From NCBI RefSeq assembly GCF_030246845.1, contig NZ_CP126889.1, positions 1,612,001 through 1,676,000 of the forward strand: DNA of 64,000 bases, in the 5' to 3' direction. Shown piece by piece: positions 44,416-52,626 of the stretch (positions within the stretch are counted from its first letter, which is position 1; the number at the start of each line of letters is the position of its first letter). A program made the position numbers and the translations under genes. The notes below the pieces were generated by a model. It had not been told where the DNA came from. It worked only from the letters and a program-made list of their open reading frames with translations, and did no database searches. Origin of the DNA: Enhydrobacter sp. GTDB lineage: Bacteria; Pseudomonadota; Alphaproteobacteria; Reyranellales; Reyranellaceae.

Positions 44416-45606
44416 GTGGCACCTGGGCTGGAGGTGGCGGAGATCTTCCGCCGCCACGGCGAAGCCTATCGTCGAGCCTATGCCGGTCACCTCGGACTGA
44501 CCGAGCGACGCGTCATGAGCGCCATCGAGCTCTGCCGGACGGCGGCACTTGGCGGTCATGTCGAGCATTGTGCGGACTGTGGGCTGGTCCGCATCGCCTA
44601 CAACTCGTGCCGCAACCGGCACTGTCCCAAGTGCCAGGGCCTGGCCCGTGCCGCGTGGCTGGCGGAGCGGCAAGCCGAGTTGCTGCCGGTGCCGTACTTC
44701 CACGTCGTGTTCACCCTGCCGGCTGCGGCGGCCGAGATCGCCTTCCAGAACAAGGCGACCGTCTATGCCATCCTGTTCCGGGCGGCTGCCGAGACGCTGT
44801 GCACGATCGCCGCCAATCCACGCCACCTGGGTGCCGAGATCGGCGTGGTCGCGGTTCTGCATACCTGGGGTCAGAACCTGCAGCATCACCCCCATGTCCA
44901 CTGCGTCGTTCCCGCCGGCGGGCTGTCGCCCGATGGCACGCGTTGGGTTGCCTGCCGGCCGGGCTTCTTCCTGCCCGTGCGCGTGCTCTCGCGGTTCTTC
45001 CGGCGGCTGTTCCTGGAGAAGCTTCGCACGGCATTCGACGCCGGTGACCTCGGCTTCTACGGTGATCTCGCCGGCCTGGCCGATCAGGCCGGCTTCGAGC
45101 GGCGTCTCGACGAGCTGCGCCAGCTCGAGTGGGTCGTCTATGCCAAGCCACCCTTCGGCCACCCCGACCAGGTCCTCGCCTATCTCGGCCGCTACACCCA
45201 TCGCGTGGCCATTGCCAACAGTCGGCTTGTCAGCCTCGAGCAGGGACAGGTCAGCTTCCGCTGGCGGGATTACCGACGCCACGGCAAGGCCAAGATGATG
45301 ACCCTTGCCGCCAGCGAGTTCATCCGCCGCTTCCTCTTGCATACCCTGCCAGACGGCTTCCACCGCATCCGCCATTATGGCTTCCTGGCCAATGGCCATC
45401 GCCGCGCCAAGCTCGTTCACTGCCGACAGCTTCTCGCCGCCCCAACTCCTGAGTCTCCTACGCCAGCCGACTACCGCGAGCGCTATCGACAGCTCACTGG
45501 TCGTTCTCTCGACCTCTGCCCATGCTGTGGTGGCACCATGGTGCTGCTCGGGCCGCTGCCGCGCCCTGCTCGACAACGCTTGCTCAGCTGGTTCGACAGT
45601 TCATGA
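44416..45606 (+). CDS. IS91-family HUH transposase
   Basis: A 396-residue rolling-circle transposase from GTG 44416. HCADCGLVRIAYNSCRNRHC, with CPKC next, is the N-terminal zinc finger of IS91/ISCR proteins. HTWGQNLQHHPHVHCVVPAGG contains the HUH metal motif. YLGRYTHRVAIANSRL carries the catalytic Tyr. CPCCGG is near the end. Appears intact. Confidence 0.93.
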   Translation: MAPGLEVAEIFRRHGEAYRRAYAGHLGLTERRVMSAIELCRTAALGGHVEHCADCGLVRIAYNSCRNRHCPKCQGLARAAWLAERQAELLPVPYFHVVFTLPAAAAEIAFQNKATVYAILFRAAAETLCTIAANPRHLGAEIGVVAVLHTWGQNLQHHPHVHCVVPAGGLSPDGTRWVACRPGFFLPVRVLSRFFRRLFLEKLRTAFDAGDLGFYGDLAGLADQAGFERRLDELRQLEWVVYAKPPFGHPDQVLAYLGRYTHRVAIANSRLVSLEQGQVSFRWRDYRRHGKAKMMTLAASEFIRRFLLHTLPDGFHRIRHYGFLANGHRRAKLVHCRQLLAAPTPESPTPADYRERYRQLTGRSLDLCPCCGGTMVLLGPLPRPARQRLLSWFDSS

Positions 45607-45936
45607 GACGCCATCGTTCTGTCGCCATCATCCAAACCCGCACAGCGTTCCATCAGTCGATGGGCGCTCGCCCTTGCGCGCAGGCGCCGATCCTGCACCT
45701 CGTCAGCGCGTCGTCCTCGCCGCTGGCGCGGCGATGGCCGCCGCCTGCGCCGCTCCAAACCCGCCTTCCACCGCGTCACCGTCCCCGCCTGCTGTCGCAT
45801 TCGTCTGCCACTATCGCGGCGGCCTCGACACAATACCCATAGCTCGTGGGTTCCCAGCGGTTCAGTTCAATCCGGCTTCAATGAGGTCGCGACCTGCTGT
45901 GACCCAACCATCGGCCTGCGCGACCTCACAGAAGCC

Positions 45937-46957
45937 TCTAGATTCCCCGGAGAAGGGGATAGTGATTCGATTGCGCCTCGCCATGAGCGGAGGCGTCGAT
46001 GGGCAAGCCTTATGGGCTGGATCTGCGGGAGCGCGTTGTGTCGGCCCTGGAGGCTGGGATGTCGACGCGAGAGGCGGCGGAAGTGTTTTCGATCGGTATA
46101 GCGACGGCGGGTGCCTGGGGTCGGCTCAAGCGCGCGCAGGGCGATGTCCGGCCGCTGCGGCAGGGCAGGCCGAAGGGCTCGGTGCTCGATGGCCATGCCG
46201 AGTTCATCCTGGGCCTCGTCAGGGAGAAGCCCGACACGACGCTCGCCGAGATGGTCGACCGGCTTGCCGCGGAGCGTGGCGTGAGGGTGGCGAGGACGGC
46301 GGTTTGGAAGTTTCTCGACCGCCACGACCAGACGCATAAAAAAAGACCGCTCACGCCAGCGAACAGAACCGTCCCGACGTAGAAGCCGCACGTCAGCGCT
46401 GGTTCGAGAGGCAGCCCGAGCTCGATCCAGAGTGCCTGGTTTTCATCGATGAAAGCGGGCTCTCGACCAACATGGCGCGCTTGCGCGGCTGGGCCCCGAA
46501 GGGCCAGCGCTGCCGCGCCGCCATCCCGCACGGGCACTGGAAGACCATCACCTTCGTCGGCGGCCTGACCCTCAACGGCTTCGTCGCCCCGATGCTGCTC
46601 GACGGGCCGATGGATGGCGAGGTCTTTCGAGCTTGGTGCGAGCAGATGCTGGCACCGGCCTTGCGGCCCGGCGACATCGTCGTCATGGACAATCTGGCCG
46701 CCCACAAGGTCGCAGGCATTCGCCAGGCCATCGAAGCGGCAGGCGCAAGGCTGCTCTATCTGCCGCCCTACAGCCCCGACCTCAATCCCATCGAAAACGC
46801 CTTCGCCAAGCTCAAGGCTCATGCCCGAAAGGCTGCCGCCCGCACCATCGAAGCTCTCGAGGTGGCCACTGCCAACGCCCTAAACGCTTTCCATCCCGCC
46901 CACTGCCAAAACTTCTTCGCCCACGCAGGCTATGGCTACGTTTAATGGGAATCTGCT
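45937..46957 (+). mobile_element. IS630-family element (ends approximate)
   Basis: Defined by its transposase and by AGATTCCC near the left edge, answered inverted as GGGAATCT right after the transposase stop. The usual TA duplication is not clear at the right side, so the ends are uncertain. The right end abuts a truncated host gene. Confidence 0.6.
45999..46945 (+). CDS. IS630-family transposase, two frames joined at an A7 tract
   Basis: The first frame (45999-46382) starts [20 protein letters not shown] and holds the helix-turn-helix part. At AAAAAAAG (46338-46345) a -1 shift leads into the second frame through [14 protein letters not shown] and [20 protein letters not shown] to the DDE core, with [13 protein letters not shown] and [20 protein letters not shown]. 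This arrangement is common in IS630 members and gives a fused transposase. Alternatively the A7 tract is a mutation that inactivates it. Confidence 0.82.
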
Positions 46958-46960
46958 CCC

Positions 46961-47122
46961 AACAGTGTCGAAGCCTTCATTCGCGACAAGAACATCGCCC
47001 ACTACCGCTCGCTGCTCGACTCCGGAAAGGTCGGTGCGAGCGAGCGCGAGGTGATCGAACGACTCCTGTTCCAGGAGGAGCATCGCGATCGCCATGGCGC
47101 GTCTCGCCATGCGAATTCATGA
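46961..47122 (+). pseudogene. Truncated small hypothetical protein
   Basis: Frame NSVEAFIRDKNIAHYRSLLD, then ASEREVIERLLFQEEHRDR with stop at 47122. It resembles short rhizobial proteins of the type 'eqFIRdqNIarYRrLL...mkLLaeEea'. The start codon is missing because the IS630 end lies directly upstream. Confidence 0.55.
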
Positions 47123-47853
47123 AAGCAGTCGCTTGGCTCTTGCCTCGGCGCTAAACATCCGCCGCTGGACGTCAAGCCTGCAGGCGGGAAGCCATTGGGT
47201 TGGCGTGGATGACTTCGCTTCCGGTTCGGAATGCCGTTGGACCTATATGGCGTGACCACTGGTCCGGTCCTGCAATCGGCTTTGTAAATCGCGCTTCACG
47301 TCATGCTGGTCGCTGCGGTCACCATTTTGTTTTGGCTCCTGATGCTCGAGCCGCTGGACGAAGCGTTGCCAGATCAATAGGCTTTCTTTGTTGGATTTTC
47401 CCCGCGTCGCTAATTGGGGTGCGTCGGCGGCTCCTGCCGCGGTGGCTCTCTGCATCGCCGCGGCAGTCGAGCTTACCGACGTTAGTCGCTCGCTTGATCG
47501 ACTACGTCAGCAATAGGCGCGCGGCACAAGACGATCTTGCTCCCGACTGCGCACCGATCGCAGCAATGCCAACGGTCAGACGCTCTTCAAGCGCTGCCCG
47601 CGCCTTGCGCTGGTGGCTCGACGAGGGAGCCAATTCGCCCTGCTTGATGCTTCCAAAAGGTCCCAAAACGTCACGGAAGCGGCTTCCGGTGCAGCAGTTG
47701 AGCTAGATCAATGTGAACCGAGCAAAAGGGGCTTTGCTTAAAGCCGGCACAGATAAAGAAAAGACACGGCTGCTTCGTGACGATGAAGGCGCTTGGCGAT
47801 CCTGTGCTGCGGAGCCGGAAGACATTGCGGCGCTCGTTCTATTCCTCTCCAGA
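47123..47853. other. Region without a confident gene
   Basis: Frames on both strands have mixed composition. A plus-strand frame ends at 47706 (SAARALRWWLDEGANSP late) and another starts at 47713 (NRAKGALLKAGTDKEKTRLL), but neither has a recognisable domain and the second runs antisense into the PPOX gene. I read it as decayed sequence. Confidence 0.35.
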
Positions 47854-48330
47854 TTAGGAGGGCGGATTCGACGTCTCAACCGGGTCGCTCCTTTCAAAAC
47901 GCCCGGTTTTGGTTTCAAGAATAATGCGATAAGCGGAAAACCGTATACGACCGAGCGACCTGGCATGCGGATCCAAACCATGGCTGGGGACAGCGGTGGC
48001 ACTGACCCTCTGCGAGACAAACCGCGCTCTGATCTTGCGTACAGCCTCCTCGGTAGCGGCACCGGACAATTCCTGAAATATGCCGTGCGCGATTACACAG
48101 CGCCAGTTCGCAGGGTCGTCGATATGATCGACCTCCACACATACCTTTGGGTTCTCGCGCATCATCGTAAGCTTTAGGCCTTCCGGTGAGTATCCGAAGA
48201 TGGCCTCGCCATCGTACGCGTACGTCACTGGCACAATGTAGGTGTAGCCGTTGGTATGACAGCCAATTCGAGCGATCACTTCATTGTGCAACAGGTTGTC
48301 TATGTCAGGAAGAGAAAGCTGGCCGATCAT
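47854..48330 (-). CDS. Pyridoxamine 5'-phosphate oxidase-fold flavin-binding protein (NimA-like)
   Basis: A 158-residue split-barrel protein, MIGQLSLPDIDNLLHNEVIA, then RIGCHTNGYTYIVPVTYAYD and AIFGYSPEGLKLTMMRENPK, the usual order of this FMN-binding family. VCVEVDHIDDPANWRCVIAH follows. Members reduce nitro compounds, bind heme or F420, or are uncharacterised. GAGG precedes the ATG. A 5' extension of the frame to 48492 is unlikely. Confidence 0.8.
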   Translation of the reverse strand: MIGQLSLPDIDNLLHNEVIARIGCHTNGYTYIVPVTYAYDGEAIFGYSPEGLKLTMMRENPKVCVEVDHIDDPANWRCVIAHGIFQELSGAATEEAVRKIRARFVSQRVSATAVPSHGLDPHARSLGRIRFSAYRIILETKTGRFERSDPVETSNPPS

Positions 48331-48488
48331 TGCTACCTCGCTCGTCCGTGTTTCATATGCCGCCTGCCTTGCCGCCCTTCGATAAGGAGTTCCGACGTCT
48401 CCAACGGTTACTTCATGCTGCCGCCGACCCTCGCGATAGCTCACAAGGCGATCAGCAATGTCGAGCCGGGACTCGGGCTCCCGGTTTC

Positions 48489-48587
48489 TCAACTCATATG
48501 TATGCAGCGGAACAACGCTGCATCAAGGCAGAGGATCAGTACGATGGCGACGAATGCGCCTGCCACGATGCCACCTATAGTGCGCAT
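48489..48587 (-). CDS. 32-residue single-pass membrane peptide
   Basis: MRTIGGIVAGAFVAIVLILC begins a short frame with one hydrophobic helix. No good ribosome-binding site. IS256 copy 2 is inserted 17 bp upstream of the ATG, so any promoter was separated from it. Weak call. Confidence 0.3.
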   Translation of the reverse strand: MRTIGGIVAGAFVAIVLILCLDAALFRCIHMS

Positions 48588-48603
48588 GTCGTGGGCAAGA
48601 ACG

Positions 48604-50031
48604 GATCGTGCCCCGAGACGTGGTGTAGCTGGCGCTGAGTCAGCACAGCGATCTTCGGCGTGAGCCGGATCGATCAGGCAGCCACAGCAGGCAGCCCGAC
48701 GAGAGGATCATCGCTTACGGGGGCGATGCTTTCCAGCGTGATGTAGCGGGAGCGCTGGACGGCCCACTCGTCGTTCTGCTCGAGCAGGATGGCCCCGACG
48801 AGTCGAACGATGGCCGCTTCATTGGGGAAGATGCCGACGACCTCGGTGCGGCGCTTGATCTCGCCGTTGAGGCGCTCCAGGGGGTTGATCGAGTGCAGCT
48901 TGACCCGGTGCTGTGCCGGGAAGCTCATGTAGGCGAGCACATCGGGCTCTGCCTCGTCCATCAGGGTAGCCAGCTTGGGGACCTTGGGTCGGAGCTGATC
49001 GGCGACACGCCGCCACTGCGCACGCGCCTGCTCGGCATCGTCCTGGGCGAAGGCGGTGGCGATGAAGGCCGAGACCACGCGGCGTCCGCTTCGGCCGGCA
49101 TGCGCCAAGGCGTTGCGCATGAAGTGGACGCGGCAGCGCTGCCAGGTGGCGGTGAGGATCTTGGAGATCGCTGCCTTGATACCTTCATGGGCGTCGGAGA
49201 TGACCAGCTTGACGCCGCGCAAGCCGCGGCGCGTCAGCTTCCTGAGGAACGCCGTCCAGAAGGTCTCGGCTTCGGACGGGCCGATATCCATGCCCAGCAC
49301 CTCGCGCCGGCCGTCGGCGTTGACGCCGACGGCGACGATGACGGCGACCGAGACGATGCGGCCGGCCTGGCGCACCTTCACGTAGGTGGCGTCGATCCAC
49401 AGATAGGGCCAGTCGCCCTCGATCGGCCGGTCGAGGAAGGCCTTCACCCGCTGGTCGATCTCCTCGCACAGCCGGCTGACCTGGCTCTTGGAGATGCCGC
49501 TCATGCCCAAGGCCTTGACCAGGTCGTCGACCGATCGGGTGGAGACGCCTTGGATGTAGGCCTCCTGGATCACCGCGGTCAGGGCCTTCTCGGCCATGCG
49601 GCGCGGCTCGAGGAAGCTGGGGAAGTAGCTGCCGCGGCGCAGCTTGGGGATGCGCAGCTCCACCGTGCCGGCCCGCGTCTCCCAATCCCGGTCGCGATAG
49701 CCGTTGCGCTGGGCCAGTCGCGTGGCGCTCTTCTCGCCATGGGCGGCGCCGGTCAGCGCACCGACCTCGATCTCCATCAGGCGCTCGGCAGCAAAGGCGA
49801 TCATCTCGCGCAGAACGTCAGCGTCAGGGGCCTTCTCGACAAGCGAACGCAGGTCCATCATCTCTTCGGTCATCGGTGGTTCCTCGCGTGCAGGTTGGAG
49901 CTCGCAACCAAACCCTAACCGGAAATCGCCGGTGACCCCCGCAAGGCCGCTCCCTCGCTACGGCGCCATCAAACAGCGCGCTCGCTCGCGGCCTTGCTCT
50001 CCCCAGCTACACCACCATCCGGGACACGACC
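48604..50031 (-). mobile_element. IS256-family element, copy 2 (1,428 bp)
   Basis: Same ends and length as copy 1, opposite orientation. The target duplication CAAGAACG lies at 48596-48603 and 50032-50039. It cut the 5' end of the CxxC gene at 50033. Confidence 0.9.
48674..49873 (-). CDS. IS256-family transposase, copy 2
   Basis: A 399-residue transposase with the same protein sequence as copy 1 and the same DDE motifs (IDATYVK, ISDAHEG, NGEIKRR). Full length with no stop. Two identical active-looking copies suggest recent transposition within this genome. Confidence 0.95.
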   Translation of the reverse strand: MTEEMMDLRSLVEKAPDADVLREMIAFAAERLMEIEVGALTGAAHGEKSATRLAQRNGYRDRDWETRAGTVELRIPKLRRGSYFPSFLEPRRMAEKALTAVIQEAYIQGVSTRSVDDLVKALGMSGISKSQVSRLCEEIDQRVKAFLDRPIEGDWPYLWIDATYVKVRQAGRIVSVAVIVAVGVNADGRREVLGMDIGPSEAETFWTAFLRKLTRRGLRGVKLVISDAHEGIKAAISKILTATWQRCRVHFMRNALAHAGRSGRRVVSAFIATAFAQDDAEQARAQWRRVADQLRPKVPKLATLMDEAEPDVLAYMSFPAQHRVKLHSINPLERLNGEIKRRTEVVGIFPNEAAIVRLVGAILLEQNDEWAVQRSRYITLESIAPVSDDPLVGLPAVAA

Positions 50032-50032
50032 C

Positions 50033-50410
50033 AAGAACGGCTGGATCGCCTTGGACGGGCATCAGGTGGTGGTGCGCTTCCTTGCGGCCTTCGGCAGGCG
50101 TTGCCGGCCGCAGTTCGAATGCCCGGCGTGCGCCCGGGGTTGTGCCCGCCTCTACAATGTTCCGGAGGCGTTTCATCCCTGGCGCTGCCTGCGCTGCGCC
50201 GGGCTGGAATACCGAGCGAAGCACCTCAAGCCGATCGAGCGGGCGGAGCGAGCGTTTGCCCGGCTGGCGCTGGAGGGCCGGGAACGAAAGCCGCGGGAGC
50301 GGCGTAAGCACTACTACAGGCGTTTTGCCCGGTTGATCGCTGCCGAGAAGCGATTTACCGATGCCGTCGCGGCCTATCTGGAGCTTGAAAAGCGCCGCGG
50401 CACGAGTTGA
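50033..50410 (+). pseudogene. CxxC (zinc-ribbon) protein, 5' end lost to IS256
   Basis: KNGWIALDGHQVVVRFLAAF, then RRCRPQFECPACARGCARLY and HPWRCLRCAGLEYRAKHLKP: two CxxC pairs as in short zinc-ribbon proteins often found beside integrases and on islands. A helical, Arg-rich C-terminus follows. The frame joins IS256 sequence at its start, so the original start lay left of 48604. It ends 13 bp from the integrase stop. Confidence 0.6.
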
Positions 50411-50423
50411 GTCCGATCACAGA

Positions 50424-51746
50424 CTAACGCTTTTGCAGCGGAACGAGCTTTAGGACCTTCAATCGACTGCGCTTGCCTCCCATGAGGGCGCCGGCGATTT
50501 TGCGGGCGGTGCGATCGGCGACGGCGCGGACCGGATCGAGGTGCAGATGGGCGTAACGCTCGGTCGTCTCCGCCCGCGTGTGGCCGAGCACCTTGCCGAT
50601 CAGGTACAGCGAATCGCCGTCGGCCGCCGCGACGCTGGCAAAACCATGCCGCAGATCGTGCACCCGGACCCCCAAGGTGCCGGCCTCCTTTCCGACCTTG
50701 ATGCCGGCCAAACCTGCGACCCGCTTCCAGACCTTGGGCATACCCTTGAAGTAGCCGTGGCCGCGGGCGGCCGGGAACACCCATTCGTCGGGCTCTCCTG
50801 GTCCGATCGTGGACAGCACCGCCAGCGCCGGCGCCCCGAGCGGCACCACCTTCTCGTCCGTCTTGGAATCGGGCAGCCGCAACGCGCCGTGCTCGAAGTC
50901 GACGTATCGCCATTTGAGGGAGGCGATCTCGGTCCGGCGCGCGCCTGTCAGCAGCAGGACCCGGATCATGTTGAGCGCCACGGAATTGGCCCCATCCCGC
51001 TCGGCCCGTTTCATCGCCTCGCCGAGCCGGGCCAATTCCGCCGCCGACAAGAACCGTTCGCGCTTGGGGAGCTTGTTCAGCTCCACGCCCTCGGCCGGGT
51101 TAGCCTCCAAGAGGCCTCTTTTCGTCAGCCAGGCGAGCATGGCGGCCAAGACGACGGTCGCCCGCCAAGCAGTGCCGGCACCACCGGTGACCCGAATCCT
51201 GCCCCGCTTCTTGTCGCTCTTGCTCAGGGCCTTGGTCTTGCCGGTCGTGACATCCCGCTGAAATCTCTGGATGTCAGCCGGGACCAAGGCCTTGACCATG
51301 CGGCTGCCGAGGAGAGGCAGCGCGTGGCGCCGCAGATTGCTGGCATCGATGGCCCAGCTGGAGGCCTTTTTCTGCGGCTTGTCGGCGGGACCCTCAGCCA
51401 GATAGAGGTCGACGGCCTCCGAAACGGTCAGGTCCTCCCGCTGGGCCTTTCTCTCCGCCGAGGGGTCCGCCCCATCCGCCACGCCCAGAAGGGCCTTGCG
51501 GGCCCGCTGGCGCGCCTCCTCCGGCGTCAGGACGCCGACCCGGCCCAAGGCCAGCTTCCGCGTCCTGCCGGCCGAATTCCGGTACTGGACGATGAAGGTC
51601 CGGGCACCACTGGGCTTCACCCGGAGGCCGAAGCGCGGCAGCTCGCTGTCCCAATAGATGACGTCCTTCGCGGACGGCGGCAGACGATCAACGAACCGCT
51701 TGGTGAGCTTCTGGGGTTCGGCGCGATCTTCCAAGGGCGGCTCCAT
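50424..51746 (-). CDS. Tyrosine integrase of the island (P4 type, DUF4102)
   Basis: A 440-residue site-specific recombinase. The N-terminal DUF4102 arm-binding domain has DRLPPSAKDVIYWDSELPRF and YRNSAGRTRKLALGRVG. The catalytic domain has LLLTGARRTEIASLKW (Arg), PDSKTDEKVVPLG (Lys), VRVHDLRHGFASVAA (HxxR) and VLGHTRAETTERYAHL (His, Tyr). I start at MEPPLEDRAEPQ because the family begins there; the frame is open to 51890 but that part crosses the arm repeats. P4-type integrases recombine at tRNA 3' ends, and the tRNA-Ala repeat lies 180 bp upstream. Confidence 0.94.
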   Translation of the reverse strand: MEPPLEDRAEPQKLTKRFVDRLPPSAKDVIYWDSELPRFGLRVKPSGARTFIVQYRNSAGRTRKLALGRVGVLTPEEARQRARKALLGVADGADPSAERKAQREDLTVSEAVDLYLAEGPADKPQKKASSWAIDASNLRRHALPLLGSRMVKALVPADIQRFQRDVTTGKTKALSKSDKKRGRIRVTGGAGTAWRATVVLAAMLAWLTKRGLLEANPAEGVELNKLPKRERFLSAAELARLGEAMKRAERDGANSVALNMIRVLLLTGARRTEIASLKWRYVDFEHGALRLPDSKTDEKVVPLGAPALAVLSTIGPGEPDEWVFPAARGHGYFKGMPKVWKRVAGLAGIKVGKEAGTLGVRVHDLRHGFASVAAADGDSLYLIGKVLGHTRAETTERYAHLHLDPVRAVADRTARKIAGALMGGKRSRLKVLKLVPLQKR

Positions 51747-51775
51747 GTAAGGCGTTCCACGGCCCAAAAAAATCC

Positions 51776-51795
51776 GGGGAAGCAGCGGGGAAGCA
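51776..51795 (+). repeat. Tandem GGGGAAGCA pair, candidate right integrase arm site
   Basis: GGGGAAGCA at 51776-51784 and 51787-51795, with the same 11-bp pitch as at the left end. It lies 30 bp before the integrase ATG, so integrase binding here could also repress its own gene. Confidence 0.55.
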
Positions 51796-51925
51796 GGAGG
51801 CGGAAAATTAGGGAAATTTCCCGGCTTTTCCGCCGATGGCCAATAATGCCGAAAACACTGGGAAAATCCAATGTCATCAAACATTATCAACTATTCAGAA
51901 AAGATGGGAAAAGGAGCCACCATTT

Positions 51926-51973
51926 CAATGGCATTGTAGAGGTCAGGGGTTCGATCCCCCTTGGCTCCACCAA
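51926..51973 (+). repeat. attR: 48-bp direct repeat, 3' half of tRNA-Ala
   Basis: Exact copy of 11488-11535. Only the part from the anticodon stem to the CCA is present; no 5' half precedes it, so it is not a tRNA gene. It marks the right island boundary. Confidence 0.92.
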
Positions 51974-51978
51974 TAAAA

Positions 51979-52017
51979 CGAAGGGCTTGGCCGGAAACGG
52001 CCGAGCCCTTCGATTTT
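51979..52017. terminator. Original tRNA-Ala terminator, bidirectional
   Basis: A 15-bp stem with GAAA loop (CGAAGGGCTTGGCCG / CGGCCGAGCCCTTCG) followed by ATTTTG on the plus strand and by TTTTATT on the minus strand. It would end the original tRNA transcript and also the leftward ispZ transcript (stop at 52039). Confidence 0.82.
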
Positions 52018-52038
52018 GTGGAGAAACAGCGAGAACCC

Positions 52039-52626
52039 TCAACCAAACGGATTCTCGTCGCCGTCCCAGTGGCGCCTGAGCAGCGGCACCTGAAGGAAGG
52101 CGAAGACGAGCGTGAGCGGGAAGCTCAGGAACATCTTGCTCGCGATCCAGGTCTCGGTCGAGAAGCCGCGCCACATCACCTCGTTGACGGCGGCCAGCAC
52201 GAAGAAGAACAGCGACCAGCGCAGCGTGAGCTTGCGCCAGCCCTCGTCGGTCAGCCGGAAGGCGACGCCGAAGATCGGCTTCAGGAGCGGCCGGCGCAAG
52301 AGCAGCAGCCCGCCGCCCAGGATGATGCCGAACAGGCTGTTCAAGATAGTGGGCTTGAGCTTGATGAAGGTCTCGTCCTGCAGCCAGATGGTGAGGCCGC
52401 CGAACACCAGGACGAAAAAGGCGCCGACCAGCGGCATGATCGGCCAGCGGCCCTCGAGCCAGCGATAGCAGGGCAGCGAGAAGGCCGAGGCGGCGATGAA
52501 CACGCCGGTGCCGACATAGATGCCCCAGTGCGAGTTCGCGAGGAAGAACAGCAACAGCGGCCCGAGCTCGAGCGCGCTCGCGTAGAGCCGACGGATGCCG
52601 TGGTTCTCGCCTTCGCGGGCGCTCAT
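52039..52626 (-). CDS. yciB: Inner-membrane-spanning protein YciB / septation protein A (IspZ)
   Basis: A 195-residue membrane protein with five or six hydrophobic segments. LELGPLLLFFLANSHWGIYV at the start, LTIWLQDETFIKLKPTILNS and EVMWRGFSTETWIASKMFL are the family blocks. YciB proteins help keep envelope integrity and septation in rod-shaped bacteria. It overlaps the ftsY stop (ATGA). Confidence 0.92.
   Translation of the reverse strand: MSAREGENHGIRRLYASALELGPLLLFFLANSHWGIYVGTGVFIAASAFSLPCYRWLEGRWPIMPLVGAFFVLVFGGLTIWLQDETFIKLKPTILNSLFGIILGGGLLLLRRPLLKPIFGVAFRLTDEGWRKLTLRWSLFFFVLAAVNEVMWRGFSTETWIASKMFLSFPLTLVFAFLQVPLLRRHWDGDENPFG

Larger units (their letters stand above)
43430..45873 (+). 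mobile_element. IS91-like element with tyrosine recombinase (about 2.44 kb)
   Basis: Holds a tyrosine recombinase and an IS91-type transposase in line. GGATTGAACTAAACCGCTGG at 43430-43449 is repeated inverted at 45854-45873 with one mismatch, marking the probable ends. No target duplication is seen, as expected for a rolling-circle (HUH) element. Exact ends should be checked against database copies. Confidence 0.75.

Noticed and set aside
45937..46957. Exact IS630 ends with TA duplication
   Set aside because: AGATTCCC/GGGAATCT fit as partial inverted repeats, but the right flank does not start with TA, so I give approximate ends only.
48893..49918. 341-codon frame opposite the IS256 transposase, also at 38028-39053
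   Set aside because: Occurs identically in both IS copies because it is the reverse of the transposase gene; composition is not protein-like.
51747..51890. Upstream extension of the integrase to 51890
   Set aside because: The added 48 residues cross the GGGGAAGCA repeats and look non-coding; the family's N-terminus begins just after MEPPLEDR.
51926..51973. Second tRNA-Ala gene
   Set aside because: Only the 3' half is present; no acceptor 5' strand or D-arm precedes it.
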